Shown here piece by piece: positions 7,606 to 16,731 of a stretch of DNA of 64,000 bases. A model generated the notes under the pieces. That model searched no databases, had not been told where the DNA came from, and saw only the letters and a list, made by a program, of their open reading frames with translations. Both the position numbers and the translations under genes were made by a program. Position 1 is the first letter of the stretch; the number at the start of each line of letters is the position of its first letter. This DNA is from JBCDJI01 sp964351865 (GTDB taxonomy: Bacteria; Verrucomicrobiota; Verrucomicrobiia; Methylacidiphilales; JBCBYL01): positions 6,103 to 70,102 of the forward strand of contig CAYGPJ010000021.1 of the NCBI GenBank assembly GCA_964351865.1, in the 5' to 3' direction.

Positions 7606-8868
7606 TTATTCCCGAAACTCCCCCGTCAGCCGATACCCTTTTTCACGGTTCTTGAGCGATTTCACCTCCGGGCCCAGCAAGATCAGTGAAATCACAATAC
7701 TGCCGGCACTGATCGCCACCACCCACGGCACCGGCAGCACCTGCACCAGCGGCACCGAAATCAACGGCGCCACCAGCGCCCGCGCCCCCGTCATGCACGT
7801 ATGCACCGACATGTAATCTGCCACCTCGTCCGCCGGAGCTACTTTCGTCACCCACAAACTCCAGGCCACCGCACCACCAGAGAAGGCAAAGCCCAGCAGG
7901 AACGATCCCAATACAAACGCCCAGAACTGCCCGACCAGAAAATAAAACAGAATCGAAACCACGAAGATCAAGTTGAGAATAAACCGCAGCAGAAAGAAGT
8001 TCATCCGGTCGAACAGCTTGCCCCACATGCGCGTGAAGAGAAAAATGGTGATGGCCGGAATCACCCCGGTCAGCAACGCCACCCGGAACGGCGAGTATTC
8101 AAAGCCAAACTTTTCATCCACCAGATAAATCGTCCGCAACGGCACCATCATCAGATTTCCAAACCCCATAAACATCCACACAATGATCAACCACCGGAAA
8201 TCGCGATTCTTCTTTAACAACCCCAGCGACTGATAAGGAAAATGACCGGGTCGCGGTGTCAGCGGCGAACTTGGAATCCGAAACAAACAATACGCGCTGA
8301 ACAGCATCGCCAGCATCAGCACCAACACATACGCCGGCACCAGCCCCAGATCATCCCTAAGCGCCCACCCGATCCCGGCGGAAAAGAGCGCGATCGTCAT
8401 CACCTTGATCCGATTGGCGGAGCTGAACAAGCTGCCGCGGGTTTCTTTGTCGTAATTCTGTTGATACACCTGCGTCAGCAAGGGAATCGATCCGGTCAAT
8501 GCCACCGAAGCGACGATCCCGCCGGTCAGAAACGTCAGCAGCGTCGGGAAAGCCAGATACCCAGCGAACGCCACCGCCCCCAGCAGCATCTGCAACCCGC
8601 ATAACCGGGCCACCGGCATGCGCGTGGCCCGCGCGATATAGATCAGAATCGGACTCAGCAGCAAGCCCAGGGCATGTGAGGCCGCCACGACCGCCTGCAC
8701 GGTGGCACTCGCATGAAAATACTCGATGACGATCAGCAGGAAAAACGTCGCACTCAGCGTTTCCATGATACCGGCACCCACCGCGCGCCAGCGTTCATAG
8801 AAAAACGTAATGCTCGTAACACCGTCTCGCTCAGCGGCATGGCTCTGATTCACTCGACTCTCAGTCAT
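7606..8868 (-). CDS. MFS transporter
   Basis: The 420-residue integral membrane protein has about 12 hydrophobic segments in two halves, with a central loop around FRIPSSPLTPRPGHFPYQSLGLLKKNRDF. The layout and the arginine-containing loop RTIYLVDEKFG after the seventh segment fit the major facilitator superfamily. The substrate cannot be told. An ATG at 8868 is preferred over the overlapping GTG at 8871. It follows the AEC transporter gene by only 7 bases on the same strand, so the two are probably coexpressed. Confidence 0.75.
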   Translation of the reverse strand: MTESRVNQSHAAERDGVTSITFFYERWRAVGAGIMETLSATFFLLIVIEYFHASATVQAVVAASHALGLLLSPILIYIARATRMPVARLCGLQMLLGAVAFAGYLAFPTLLTFLTGGIVASVALTGSIPLLTQVYQQNYDKETRGSLFSSANRIKVMTIALFSAGIGWALRDDLGLVPAYVLVLMLAMLFSAYCLFRIPSSPLTPRPGHFPYQSLGLLKKNRDFRWLIIVWMFMGFGNLMMVPLRTIYLVDEKFGFEYSPFRVALLTGVIPAITIFLFTRMWGKLFDRMNFFLLRFILNLIFVVSILFYFLVGQFWAFVLGSFLLGFAFSGGAVAWSLWVTKVAPADEVADYMSVHTCMTGARALVAPLISVPLVQVLPVPWVVAISAGSIVISLILLGPEVKSLKNREKGYRLTGEFRE

Positions 8869-8875
8869 CACTCAA

Positions 8876-9838
8876 TCACTTAATCAACGCCTCAATTCCG
8901 AACCAGCGCAGTCCGAAGTGGATCCACAGCGGCATCGTGACCAAACTGCAGAGCGAGGTCCAGAGCACCACCCGCAGCGTGGTCGGCACGTGCCCGCCGT
9001 AATGCTGCGCCAGCACCACTGGGAAAACAGCTGAAGGCATCGCGGCCTGCACCACTAATACTGTTTTTAATTCAATCGACGCCGGCAGCCACCACGCGAT
9101 CCCCAGCATCATCGCCGGCAGGATCAACAACCGCAGCGCGACCGCCGACAGACCGACTTGCTGGTTTCGTAAAATATCCGCTTCTCTCAAATGATCCCAG
9201 AACGTCGCCCCCACCAGCAATAGCCCTAAAGGAATCGCGCTTGCCCCCAGCAGGCTCACCCCAGTCAGGGCAAAGTCCGGCAGCCACACTTTGGCATCCA
9301 ACGCGTTAAAGATGAGTGCCGTCACGATAGCGATCACTGGCCCATTCAGTACCCGACGCCAGTTTTCATGCAGCTTTTTGCCTGTCAGCACCACAATCCC
9401 GAGTGTCCACAGACAGATCTCCACCCCCAGATTATGCACGAACAAAACTCCGACAGTCTCTTTGCCGAATAGCAGCGCACAGATCGGAAATGCCAGATAG
9501 GCCCAGTTGTAGATACCGGTCGCCACCGCAAAGCTGCGGCGAGGACTGCCTTCGCTCAGACCGGCCAACGGAGACACCAGAAAAGCGACGCCAATTCCTA
9601 GCGCTACCGTACCGAAGCCGATCAACGGTGGCAGCCACATATTAGCCGGATTATCCAGAGCAGGATTGCCCAGAATCGAATCCCAGATCAGACAGGGAAT
9701 CAGCACATTAATCACCACCCGCAGCAGACTCTGATCCGCCTCCCGTGTCAGCACCCGCCCGCGCCGTAATAGCAAGCCTAGCCCGATCGTCCCGAAAATC
9801 GGTAAGACAGCGGTTAATACACTGATAAAACTACTCAC
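8876..9838 (-). CDS. AEC-family (auxin efflux carrier-like) transporter
   Basis: The 320-residue protein has ten predicted membrane segments in a 5+5 arrangement, typical of the bile/arsenite/riboflavin-AEC superfamily. Family features include VLPIFGTIGLGLLLRR near the N-terminus, ATGIYNWAYLAFPICALLFG in the middle, and AAMPSAVFPVVLAQHYGG near the end. Bacterial members export or import small carboxylates such as malate, but the substrate here is not determinable. It is the first gene of a two-gene minus-strand unit with the MFS gene. Confidence 0.85.
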   Translation of the reverse strand: MSSFISVLTAVLPIFGTIGLGLLLRRGRVLTREADQSLLRVVINVLIPCLIWDSILGNPALDNPANMWLPPLIGFGTVALGIGVAFLVSPLAGLSEGSPRRSFAVATGIYNWAYLAFPICALLFGKETVGVLFVHNLGVEICLWTLGIVVLTGKKLHENWRRVLNGPVIAIVTALIFNALDAKVWLPDFALTGVSLLGASAIPLGLLLVGATFWDHLREADILRNQQVGLSAVALRLLILPAMMLGIAWWLPASIELKTVLVVQAAMPSAVFPVVLAQHYGGHVPTTLRVVLWTSLCSLVTMPLWIHFGLRWFGIEALIK

Positions 9839-9889
9839 GTGCTAGAAACTAAACCAAGAACCACCAGAACAAACTCAAAAAACGGGGAT

Positions 9890-10068
9890 CTTTTTTACCG
9901 CAACTCAGAAAGTATTCGCGAGCGAGTGGACGCCAATTGACGCAAAGCGGGAACCGTTCTGTATTTTCGGGAATATGGGGACTATTTTAAACCACTCATT
10001 AACACTAATATTCACTAATACGGGAAACGTTTTCTTTATTCGGGAGCCACGGGAACTTTTTCTAACCT
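9890..10068 (+). repeat. Dispersed repeat, CGGGAACTACGGGAACC family, copy 2
   Basis: It starts TTTTTTACCGCAACTC, contains GTATTCGCGAG, CGCAAAGCGGGAACCGTTC and an ACCACTCATTAACACT insert, and ends with CGGGAGCCACGGGAACTTTT. It has the same orientation as the copy at 10724-10835. The two bracket the small gene pair at 10119-10710. Confidence 0.7.
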
Positions 10069-10118
10069 TTTGCCGTCTTTCCCCTCAATGTTCAGTTGTT
10101 TTTCACTAAGAAATTGCT

Positions 10119-10316
10119 ATGTTTCATCCTATGGAAAAAGTCCTCATTAAGAGAGATTTAAAACAGTTTCGGGAAAAAGAAAACCCTTGGAAACTTCGAA
10201 GCCACGTCGAAAGGCTCGACGCGATGGCGACCATTTGCCAGACTGGAGATTCCGATGGAAAAACTGAATCAGGATTTTCTCGCGTTTATCGGGTTACTCG
10301 AAAGACATCAGGTTGA
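10119..10316 (+). CDS. Small protein of unknown function, upstream partner of the nucleotidyltransferase
   Basis: The product has 65 residues (61 if the Met at 10131 is used), basic, with ENPWKLRSHVERLDAMATICQ and FSRVYRVTR. The last 62 bases overlap the next gene in a different frame, a layout common in toxin-antitoxin and other two-component modules. No helix-turn-helix or HEPN motif is evident, so it is neither a clear AbiEi-type antitoxin nor a HEPN toxin. Its coding status rests on the tight overlap and good codon structure before the overlap. Function unknown. Confidence 0.5.
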   Translation: MFHPMEKVLIKRDLKQFREKENPWKLRSHVERLDAMATICQTGDSDGKTESGFSRVYRVTRKTSG

Positions 10317-10710
10317 TTATCTTATCGTCGGTGGCTATGCGGTCGGCTTTCACGGATTCCCTCGCTACACGGGGGACATCGATTTTTTTATCGCGATCAA
10401 TGATTCTAATGCCCGGTCCATGATCAAGGTGTTCAACGAGTTTGGTTTTGGCGATATTGACATTGCAATAGAAGATTTCCTTCGCCGTGATTTCGTAGTG
10501 GAAATCGGCCGGGAACCACGGAAAATTCAAATTCTCACGGGTATCGACGGGGTATCCTTCGATGAATGCTCGCTGAATCGGGTCGAGGTCGATTACCACG
10601 GGCAAACCATTCCCTTTATCGGAATACAGGATCTTATCCGAAACAAAGCCGCCTCCGGTCGAGCCAAAGATCTGATCGATCTCGAAGAGCTGCAAAAACT
10701 GGGTGATTAG
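10255..10710 (+). CDS. MNT/AbiEii-like nucleotidyltransferase-fold protein (DUF6036-like)
   Basis: The 151-residue product has the minimal nucleotidyltransferase signature: GGYAVGFHGFPRYTGDIDFFI at residues 26-46, with GG, then the catalytic pair in TGDID. A third acidic residue is probably in the following strand region. A C-terminal helix has DLIRNKAASGRAKDLIDLEEL, as in AbiEii-related proteins. A GGAG sits 9 bases before the ATG, inside the upstream small gene. Family members transfer NMPs to proteins or tRNA, often in toxin-antitoxin pairs; the activity here is inferred. The pair is bracketed by direct repeats, suggesting a mobile or exchangeable module. Confidence 0.8.
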   Translation: MEKLNQDFLAFIGLLERHQVDYLIVGGYAVGFHGFPRYTGDIDFFIAINDSNARSMIKVFNEFGFGDIDIAIEDFLRRDFVVEIGREPRKIQILTGIDGVSFDECSLNRVEVDYHGQTIPFIGIQDLIRNKAASGRAKDLIDLEELQKLGD

Positions 10711-10723
10711 CCGGTAGCTTTAC

Positions 10724-10835
10724 GGGATTTTTTACCGCAACTCCGAAAGTATTCGCGAGCAGGGTGACGCAAAGGCACGCAAAGCGGGAGCCGTTTTTTA
10801 TTTACGGGAACTACGGGAACCTTTTCTAACCTTTC
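10724..10835 (+). repeat. Dispersed repeat, CGGGAACTACGGGAACC family, copy 3
   Basis: It repeats the order of copy 2: TTTTTTACCGCAACTCC, GTATTCGCGAG, CGCAAAGCGGGAGCCGTT, CGGGAACTACGGGAACC, TTTTCTAACC. It lies between the nucleotidyltransferase gene and the 3' end of mutS. Confidence 0.7.
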
Positions 10836-10852
10836 CCCGCCGTTCCCGTTGA

Positions 10853-13390
10853 CTACTTACCTTTGATTCCCGACTGCTTGAACAGATCCATCTGGGGAAT
10901 GGTCTTCTTTTTGGCGGTGGACTTGCGCTTGCGCTTTTTCGGGCGGTCGGGGTCGTTGCGGGAATGGGCGATCTGAGGCTGGCCGGTGGCGTCCAGTTCG
11001 TTTTCTTCCAGGTTGCGCAGGATTTCTTTGGCGCGGTCGAGCACGGACTTCGGCAGGCCGGCTAAACGGGCGACCTGGATGCCGTAGCTTTTGTCGGTGC
11101 CGCCCGCGACGATCTTGCGCAGGAAGATGACGCGATCGTGCCACTCGCGCACGGAGACGTTGTAGTTCTTCACCGCTTTGCAGATGACGGCGAGTTCGGT
11201 CAGTTCGTGGTAGTGGGTGGCAAAGAGGGTCTTGGCTTTGCACTGGGAGTGCAGGTGCTCGGCGACGGACCAGGCGATGCTGAGACCGTCGAAGGTGCTG
11301 GTGCCGCGCCCGATTTCATCGAGGATGACGAGGCTTTTCTGGGTGGCGTTGTTGAGGATATTCGCGGTTTCGTTCATTTCCACCATGAAGGTACTTTGTC
11401 CGCGCGACAGGTCATCGCTGGCACCGACGCGGGTGAAGATGCGATCCATCATCGGCACTTCCGCCGCCTCCGCCGGAACGAAGCTCCCGGTATGCGCCAT
11501 CAGCGCGATCAAGGCCACTTGCCGGATGTAGGTGCTTTTCCCGGCCATGTTGGGTCCGGTGATGACCATCAGGCGGCAGTCGTCATCGCTCATGTTGAGA
11601 TCGTTCGGCACAAAGCGTTCGGCGTCTTCTAACTGTTCCAGCACCGGGTGCCGCCCCTCACTGACCCAGTAGCGGCCTTCCGGACGAATTTGCGGACGGC
11701 AGTATTGGCGCAGGCGGGCGGTGACAGCAAAGGAGGCCAGCACATCCAGCACGGCGATGGCGCGGGCGATCTGCTGGACTTTCTGGGTGTAGTTTACCAC
11801 TTCGGTGCGGAGTTGCACGAAGAGTTCGTATTCGAGTTTCTGCACCCGCTCTTCCGCCCCCAGAATCTTGGATTCCATTTCTTTCAGTTCGGGGGTGATG
11901 TAGCGCTCGGCGTTGGTCAGGGTCTGCTTGCGGGTGTAGTCGTCCGGCACTTGATCCAGATTCGATTTGGTGATCTCGATGTAGTAGCCGAAGACTTGAT
12001 TGTAGCGCACTTTGAGCGACTTGATGCCGGTGCGTTCCTGCTCGCGGATCTGGAGGTCGGTGATCCATTTTTTACCCTCCCGGGTGGCCTGGCGCAGTTC
12101 GTCCACTTCGTCGAAGTAACCGTCTTTCAGGATGCCGCCATCTTTGAGCGAGATGGGCGGTTCTTCGATGATGGCGCGGTCGATCAGTTCCACCAACTCG
12201 GGCTGGGGTTCGATGGACTCGGCCAATTGGTCGGAGAGCGGAGTTTCGAGATCGGCGACTTGCTGCCGCAGGTCGGGGATCTGCTCGAGGGATTTACCGA
12301 GTGCCTGCATGTCGCGGGGATTGCCGGAGCCCTGAGAGAGACGACTGATGAGACGCTCGAGATCTTTGACTTGTTTGAGCCGGTCGCGAATGTCTTCCAG
12401 CGGGCCGATGTCTTCCAGAAAGCGGGCGACGACTTGCTGGCGCGCTTCGATGGCTTTGCAATCCCGCAGCGGCTGCAGCAGCCAGCGCCGCAATTCGCGA
12501 CCGCCCATCGGGGTGACGGTTTCATCCAAGGCTTTGAGCAGGCTGGTATCGGAGGCGGAACTACCGAGGCTTCTGACCAGTTCCAGATTCCGCTGGGTGG
12601 CGGCATCCACTACCAGATGATCGGCGCCACTGTAGGGTAATAGGGCGCGCACGTGATCGACCGAGGCACGGAGTTGATTCGTCGCGTAATGGAGCAGTCC
12701 ACCGGCAGCCGCAACGCCGAGGGTCATGTCCGAACAGCCAAAGCCGTCCAGTGATTGCACCGCAAAGTGTTCTTTCAGATGGGATTCGGCGTAGCCGGGC
12801 TCGAAGACCCAGTCGTCATAAGGGGCTTCAAAAATATTGCTGGCGGCTTCCACATCGGCGGGCAGGCCGGATTCCTCAGGGAATACCAGCTCGCGCAGAT
12901 GCAGGCGTAAGAGTTCATCTTCCCATTGCGAGGTTTCGGCAAACTCGGTCAGGCGGAATTCTCCGGTGGTGAGATCCAGATAGGAAAATCCGATCCGGCC
13001 CTGGTGATGCACCACGGCGGCGAGGAAGCGGTTTTCCTTGGGTTGGGTGAGTTCGAGGTGACTGGTATTGCCGGGGCTGAGGATCTGCTTCACCTCCCGC
13101 TCGACGATCTGGCCGGGCTTCGGTTCGGTAGTTTGCTCGCAGATGGCGACGCGGCGACCGGCTTCCACCAGCTTGCCGACATAGTTGTCGGCGGCATGAT
13201 ACGGGACGCCGCACATAGGCACGCCGTTGCGCTTGGTCAGGGTGAGGCCGAGGATGTCGGAGGCGATGCGGGCATCGTCAAAAAACATTTCATAGAAGTC
13301 CCCGAGGCGGAATAGCAGCAGGGCCCCGGACGGGATCTCGTCCTTGATCTTGCGATACTGCTGCATCATCGGGGTTAACTTTTCCGCCAT
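10853..13390 (-). CDS. mutS: DNA mismatch repair protein MutS
   Basis: MutS recognises mispairs and recruits MutL. The 845-residue length is usual for MutS1. Domain I carries LFRLGDFYEMFFDDA with the mismatch-stacking Phe-x-Glu. The ATPase domain has Walker A GPNMAGKSTYIRQ, Walker B LVILDEIGRGTSTFDG and the ATHYHELTEL signature. The C-terminal IPQMDLF resembles the usual end segment. The gene stands alone on the minus strand; no mutL is in the window. Confidence 0.97.
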   Translation of the reverse strand: MAEKLTPMMQQYRKIKDEIPSGALLLFRLGDFYEMFFDDARIASDILGLTLTKRNGVPMCGVPYHAADNYVGKLVEAGRRVAICEQTTEPKPGQIVEREVKQILSPGNTSHLELTQPKENRFLAAVVHHQGRIGFSYLDLTTGEFRLTEFAETSQWEDELLRLHLRELVFPEESGLPADVEAASNIFEAPYDDWVFEPGYAESHLKEHFAVQSLDGFGCSDMTLGVAAAGGLLHYATNQLRASVDHVRALLPYSGADHLVVDAATQRNLELVRSLGSSASDTSLLKALDETVTPMGGRELRRWLLQPLRDCKAIEARQQVVARFLEDIGPLEDIRDRLKQVKDLERLISRLSQGSGNPRDMQALGKSLEQIPDLRQQVADLETPLSDQLAESIEPQPELVELIDRAIIEEPPISLKDGGILKDGYFDEVDELRQATREGKKWITDLQIREQERTGIKSLKVRYNQVFGYYIEITKSNLDQVPDDYTRKQTLTNAERYITPELKEMESKILGAEERVQKLEYELFVQLRTEVVNYTQKVQQIARAIAVLDVLASFAVTARLRQYCRPQIRPEGRYWVSEGRHPVLEQLEDAERFVPNDLNMSDDDCRLMVITGPNMAGKSTYIRQVALIALMAHTGSFVPAEAAEVPMMDRIFTRVGASDDLSRGQSTFMVEMNETANILNNATQKSLVILDEIGRGTSTFDGLSIAWSVAEHLHSQCKAKTLFATHYHELTELAVICKAVKNYNVSVREWHDRVIFLRKIVAGGTDKSYGIQVARLAGLPKSVLDRAKEILRNLEENELDATGQPQIAHSRNDPDRPKKRKRKSTAKKKTIPQMDLFKQSGIKGK

Positions 13391-13573
13391 AAGGAAGCCA
13401 GCGTAGGTAATACCAGTATTATTTCCAGCTGGAAACCGGACAATTTATACATAAATAACATGCTGGCAATTTGTGAAACATCACGGTAGGAATGGATTCA
13501 TTGCAATGATGGTTGAACCGCACAATACAGTATGCCTGTCTGACTCACACTCTGTTATGATTTACCGCGATTT

Positions 13574-15226
13574 ATGAAAAAGGAACGTTTTCCTGCCAAA
13601 CCCCTCAGCATCCTTTTTATTCATGCCAAGGAAGAACTGGCTGAAAAGCTGGTCGACTATCTGAAAACCTCCCGGTCGCGCACTTTCGACGTGACGCGTG
13701 CGCGCACGCTCGAAGAGGGAATTCAATTATTAGGACGCCACCATTATGATGCCATCCTGATGGATCTGGACCTGCCGGATCAGCAGGGAATCGAATGTTT
13801 TGATCAAATCCACAAAATGGCTCCCTCTACGCCTTCAGTCATTCTGGTCGCGACGGAATTCGAAGACACGGCATTAGAGGCGGTTCAGTCTGGTGCTCAG
13901 GAATATGTGATCGCTACGCTCACAACGCAACGCGCCTTGGTGCGTGCCGTGATGTATGCCATCACCAAAGTGCAGGACTCACGGGCGCTGGCGCTCCAGC
14001 GACAGTTGCTGGATAACCTGATGCAGAACACGCCGGATCGGATTTTCTTCAAAGACAAGGACAGCAAATTCATCCGCATCAGCCGAGCCACTACGGAGCA
14101 CTTCGGCCTCGTCAACCCGGACAAGGCTATCGGTAAAACCGATTTTGATTTCTTCACTACCGAACATGCCCAGCAGGCTTTCGAAGATGAACAGGAAATC
14201 CTAAAAGGCGGCACCCCGATTATCGGAAAAATCGAAAAAGAAACCTTCGAGGACAAATCAAAACCCGTGCACTGGGCCCTGACGACCAAGATGCCACTAC
14301 TGGACGAAGACGGTGAAGTCATCGGCACGTTCGGGATTTCCCGAGACTTTACCAACCAGAAAAAGATGGAAGATCAGCTCGAATTCGAGCGTAACCGTCT
14401 GAATGAACTGAGCGAAGAATTACGTGAGCAAAATGCCATCATGGAAGACGACATGAACATGGCGCGCGAGGTTCAACAAGCCTTGATCCCCCAAGAATAC
14501 CGCACACTCAAAGGTGGCGATTTCGGCGATTTTAATATCCACCCCTACTACCTGCCTGCCACTTCGGTCGGTGGTGATTTTGTTTATTTTGTTCCGATTG
14601 ATAGAGATCGCCTCGGTGTTTTTATCTGCGATGTCATGGGCCACGGACTGCGCGCCTCGATGATCACCGCGGTGTTGCGTGGATTACTGGAAGAACTGGT
14701 TCGCGATACCCCTGATCCGGGCGACTTCATGACGGAACTGAATCGCCTGCTGTGCAAAATCCTGAAATCTTCCAATACCGTCAACCTGATCTCCGCCTAC
14801 TATCTGCTGCTCGACCGCAACAGCCGTGAAGTCCGGGTCAGTAATGCCGGACACCCCAAGCCGCTCCGGATCAACCGCAGAACGAAGGAAGTCACTATCT
14901 TCTCCTCCAATGATAATGATCGTTTTCCTGCACTTGGCATCGATGCGGACACTAACTACCACACTGGTCTGGGTGAACTTTCCCCGGAAGAAACCATTCT
15001 GCTCTACACTGACGGGTTGATCGAAGCCGGCACAGATGAGGCACTCTGGGAAATTGAAGGGTTGATTAATTCCGTTAAAGCTAAAGCCCACCTCCCAGCC
15101 TCACCGCTCTTTAAGCACATCATCAATGATGCCAGAGCCTTCAACCAGTCGCCGGAATTTGATGATGACATCTGCATGGTCGCCGTAGAGCGCACTACGA
15201 TCATGCCTGACAAGCCCATCTCATAA
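13574..15226 (+). CDS. Receiver-PAS-PP2C (SpoIIE/RsbU-type) phosphatase
   Basis: The 550-residue cytoplasmic regulator has a receiver-like domain (1-125) with ILMDLDLPD, where D64 is at the phosphoacceptor position. A PAS domain follows (about 145-265), with LMQNTPDRIFFKDKDSKF, then a coiled-coil linker (about 270-310). The PP2C-SpoIIE domain (about 325-540) has PATSVGGDFVYF, DVMGHGLRASM, YTDGLIEAG and FDDDICMVAV with the metal-binding aspartates. Such proteins dephosphorylate anti-sigma antagonists in partner-switching pathways. The receiver lacks the usual acidic pair at its start (LFIHAKEE), so it may not be phosphorylated in the standard way. No STAS or kinase partner is adjacent. Confidence 0.88.
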   Translation: MKKERFPAKPLSILFIHAKEELAEKLVDYLKTSRSRTFDVTRARTLEEGIQLLGRHHYDAILMDLDLPDQQGIECFDQIHKMAPSTPSVILVATEFEDTALEAVQSGAQEYVIATLTTQRALVRAVMYAITKVQDSRALALQRQLLDNLMQNTPDRIFFKDKDSKFIRISRATTEHFGLVNPDKAIGKTDFDFFTTEHAQQAFEDEQEILKGGTPIIGKIEKETFEDKSKPVHWALTTKMPLLDEDGEVIGTFGISRDFTNQKKMEDQLEFERNRLNELSEELREQNAIMEDDMNMAREVQQALIPQEYRTLKGGDFGDFNIHPYYLPATSVGGDFVYFVPIDRDRLGVFICDVMGHGLRASMITAVLRGLLEELVRDTPDPGDFMTELNRLLCKILKSSNTVNLISAYYLLLDRNSREVRVSNAGHPKPLRINRRTKEVTIFSSNDNDRFPALGIDADTNYHTGLGELSPEETILLYTDGLIEAGTDEALWEIEGLINSVKAKAHLPASPLFKHIINDARAFNQSPEFDDDICMVAVERTTIMPDKPIS

Positions 15227-15317
15227 CCGATTAAATCGTTTTTCACCCACTTGTTGATCCGGAAGTATTTGATTATCAGCTTGAATCACAGCCCTTGCAC
15301 CATAACCTGAAAATCGC

Positions 15318-16634
15318 ATGAGCCCAATCGGAACAGACATTCTTGCCGGAGCTTCACTCTTCGTCCCCCCCGAACCAGAATCTCTGGAAACCATCGATAT
15401 TGATATCACGACCATTGAGGGTCTGGTGCTCAAAACCCTTGCGACGCGCAGTTCCATGATTGCCGGTGATCTGGCAAAATATCTGGCACTGCCTTATTTC
15501 AATATTGTTGAACCCGTGGTGGAACAGCTCCGCCAGAACCGCCTGATCGAAGTCTCGCACGGAGACCTGCAGGCGATTTCCTATACCTTAAGCATCTCAG
15601 ATGCCGGACGTGCACGTGCAAATCAATACTTTGAACAGTCCGCCTACACCGGACCGGCTCCGGTATCCATCAATACCTATAACGCTGCTATCGGTACCCA
15701 GACCATTCGTAATATTCAGGTGAATGCGCGTAAGCTCAACGATGCTTTCAATGACCTGTTGTTCGATAAAGAAATTCTGCAGCAGGTAGGACCGGCCGTG
15801 AACTCCGGACAGTCTATCTTTCTCTACGGCCCTCCGGGCAACGGTAAAACCTCCATCTCTGAGCGCATCGTGAAAGCCTTCGGTGGGAATATCTTCATTC
15901 CATACTGTATTGAAGTCAGCGGTGCCATCGTCCGGTTGTTCGACGATTACAACCACAATCCCATTACCGACCCGACCAAAGACGCCCGCCTCAATCAGAA
16001 ATATGATCAGCGCTGGCGTCTCATTTCACGTCCGGTGATTATCGTCGGGGGTGAGTTGACCATGGCCTCACTGGATCTAATCTGGAGTGAAGAATCCCGC
16101 TTTTATGAAGCTCCCTTCCAAATGAAAGCCAACGGCGGCGCATTCATGATCGATGACTTTGGCCGTCAACGCATGGATCCGAAGGAGCTTTTAAACCGGT
16201 GGATCGTTCCCTTGGAAAAGAAAGTGGATTACCTCACGCTGCATACGGGGGTGAAGATGGAGATTCCATTCGATCAGTTGATCATTATTTCCACCAACCT
16301 CGATCCGAAAGACCTGGTGGATGAAGCGTTCCTGCGTCGTATTCGCTACAAGATCCCGATCAACAATCCCTCCGAGGAAAATTTCAAGGGCATCTGGAAA
16401 ATTATGAGCGATGTCAAAGGCTTCCCTTACAGTGACGAAGTCGTGGACTACTTCGTCCAGAAACATATGCAACCGCATGGTCGCCCCTTCCGTGGCTGTC
16501 TGCCGCGTGACATTCTGGAACTGGTAGGTGATTCCTGCCGTTTTCAACAGATTGCACTGACGATCACGCCGGAATTGCTGGATGCGGCTGCCGATGCCTA
16601 CTTCGTTGACCTCGAAGACAAGCTGACTCCCTAG
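15318..16634 (+). CDS. AAA+ ATPase with N-terminal winged helix
   Basis: The 438-residue protein starts with a winged-helix-like region (about 33-95, with LAKYLALPYFNIVEPVVEQLRQNRLIEV). An AAA+ core follows: Walker A GPPGNGKTS at 171-179, Walker B GGAFMIDDFG at about 273-282, and sensor 1 IIISTNLDPKD at about 313. A lid segment has FRGCLPRDILELV. Similar proteins are widespread but poorly characterised and often sit near pilus or signalling genes. Here it lies 91 bases after the PP2C phosphatase gene on the same strand, so a shared pathway is possible. Confidence 0.8.
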   Translation: MSPIGTDILAGASLFVPPEPESLETIDIDITTIEGLVLKTLATRSSMIAGDLAKYLALPYFNIVEPVVEQLRQNRLIEVSHGDLQAISYTLSISDAGRARANQYFEQSAYTGPAPVSINTYNAAIGTQTIRNIQVNARKLNDAFNDLLFDKEILQQVGPAVNSGQSIFLYGPPGNGKTSISERIVKAFGGNIFIPYCIEVSGAIVRLFDDYNHNPITDPTKDARLNQKYDQRWRLISRPVIIVGGELTMASLDLIWSEESRFYEAPFQMKANGGAFMIDDFGRQRMDPKELLNRWIVPLEKKVDYLTLHTGVKMEIPFDQLIIISTNLDPKDLVDEAFLRRIRYKIPINNPSEENFKGIWKIMSDVKGFPYSDEVVDYFVQKHMQPHGRPFRGCLPRDILELVGDSCRFQQIALTITPELLDAAADAYFVDLEDKLTP

Positions 16635-16731
16635 CTACTCCGGCCTGTATCACACTATATCAATGCCCGTTTTTGGAAAAAGCAATGGCGGAATTAAATT
16701 GCCAGCACTAAGTTATCAATAAAAATAAGCT

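Noticed and set aside
11648..12640. 330-residue open frame on the plus strand
   Set aside because: Antisense to mutS; the composition (Phe/Gly/Asp-rich without domains) is that of a shadow.
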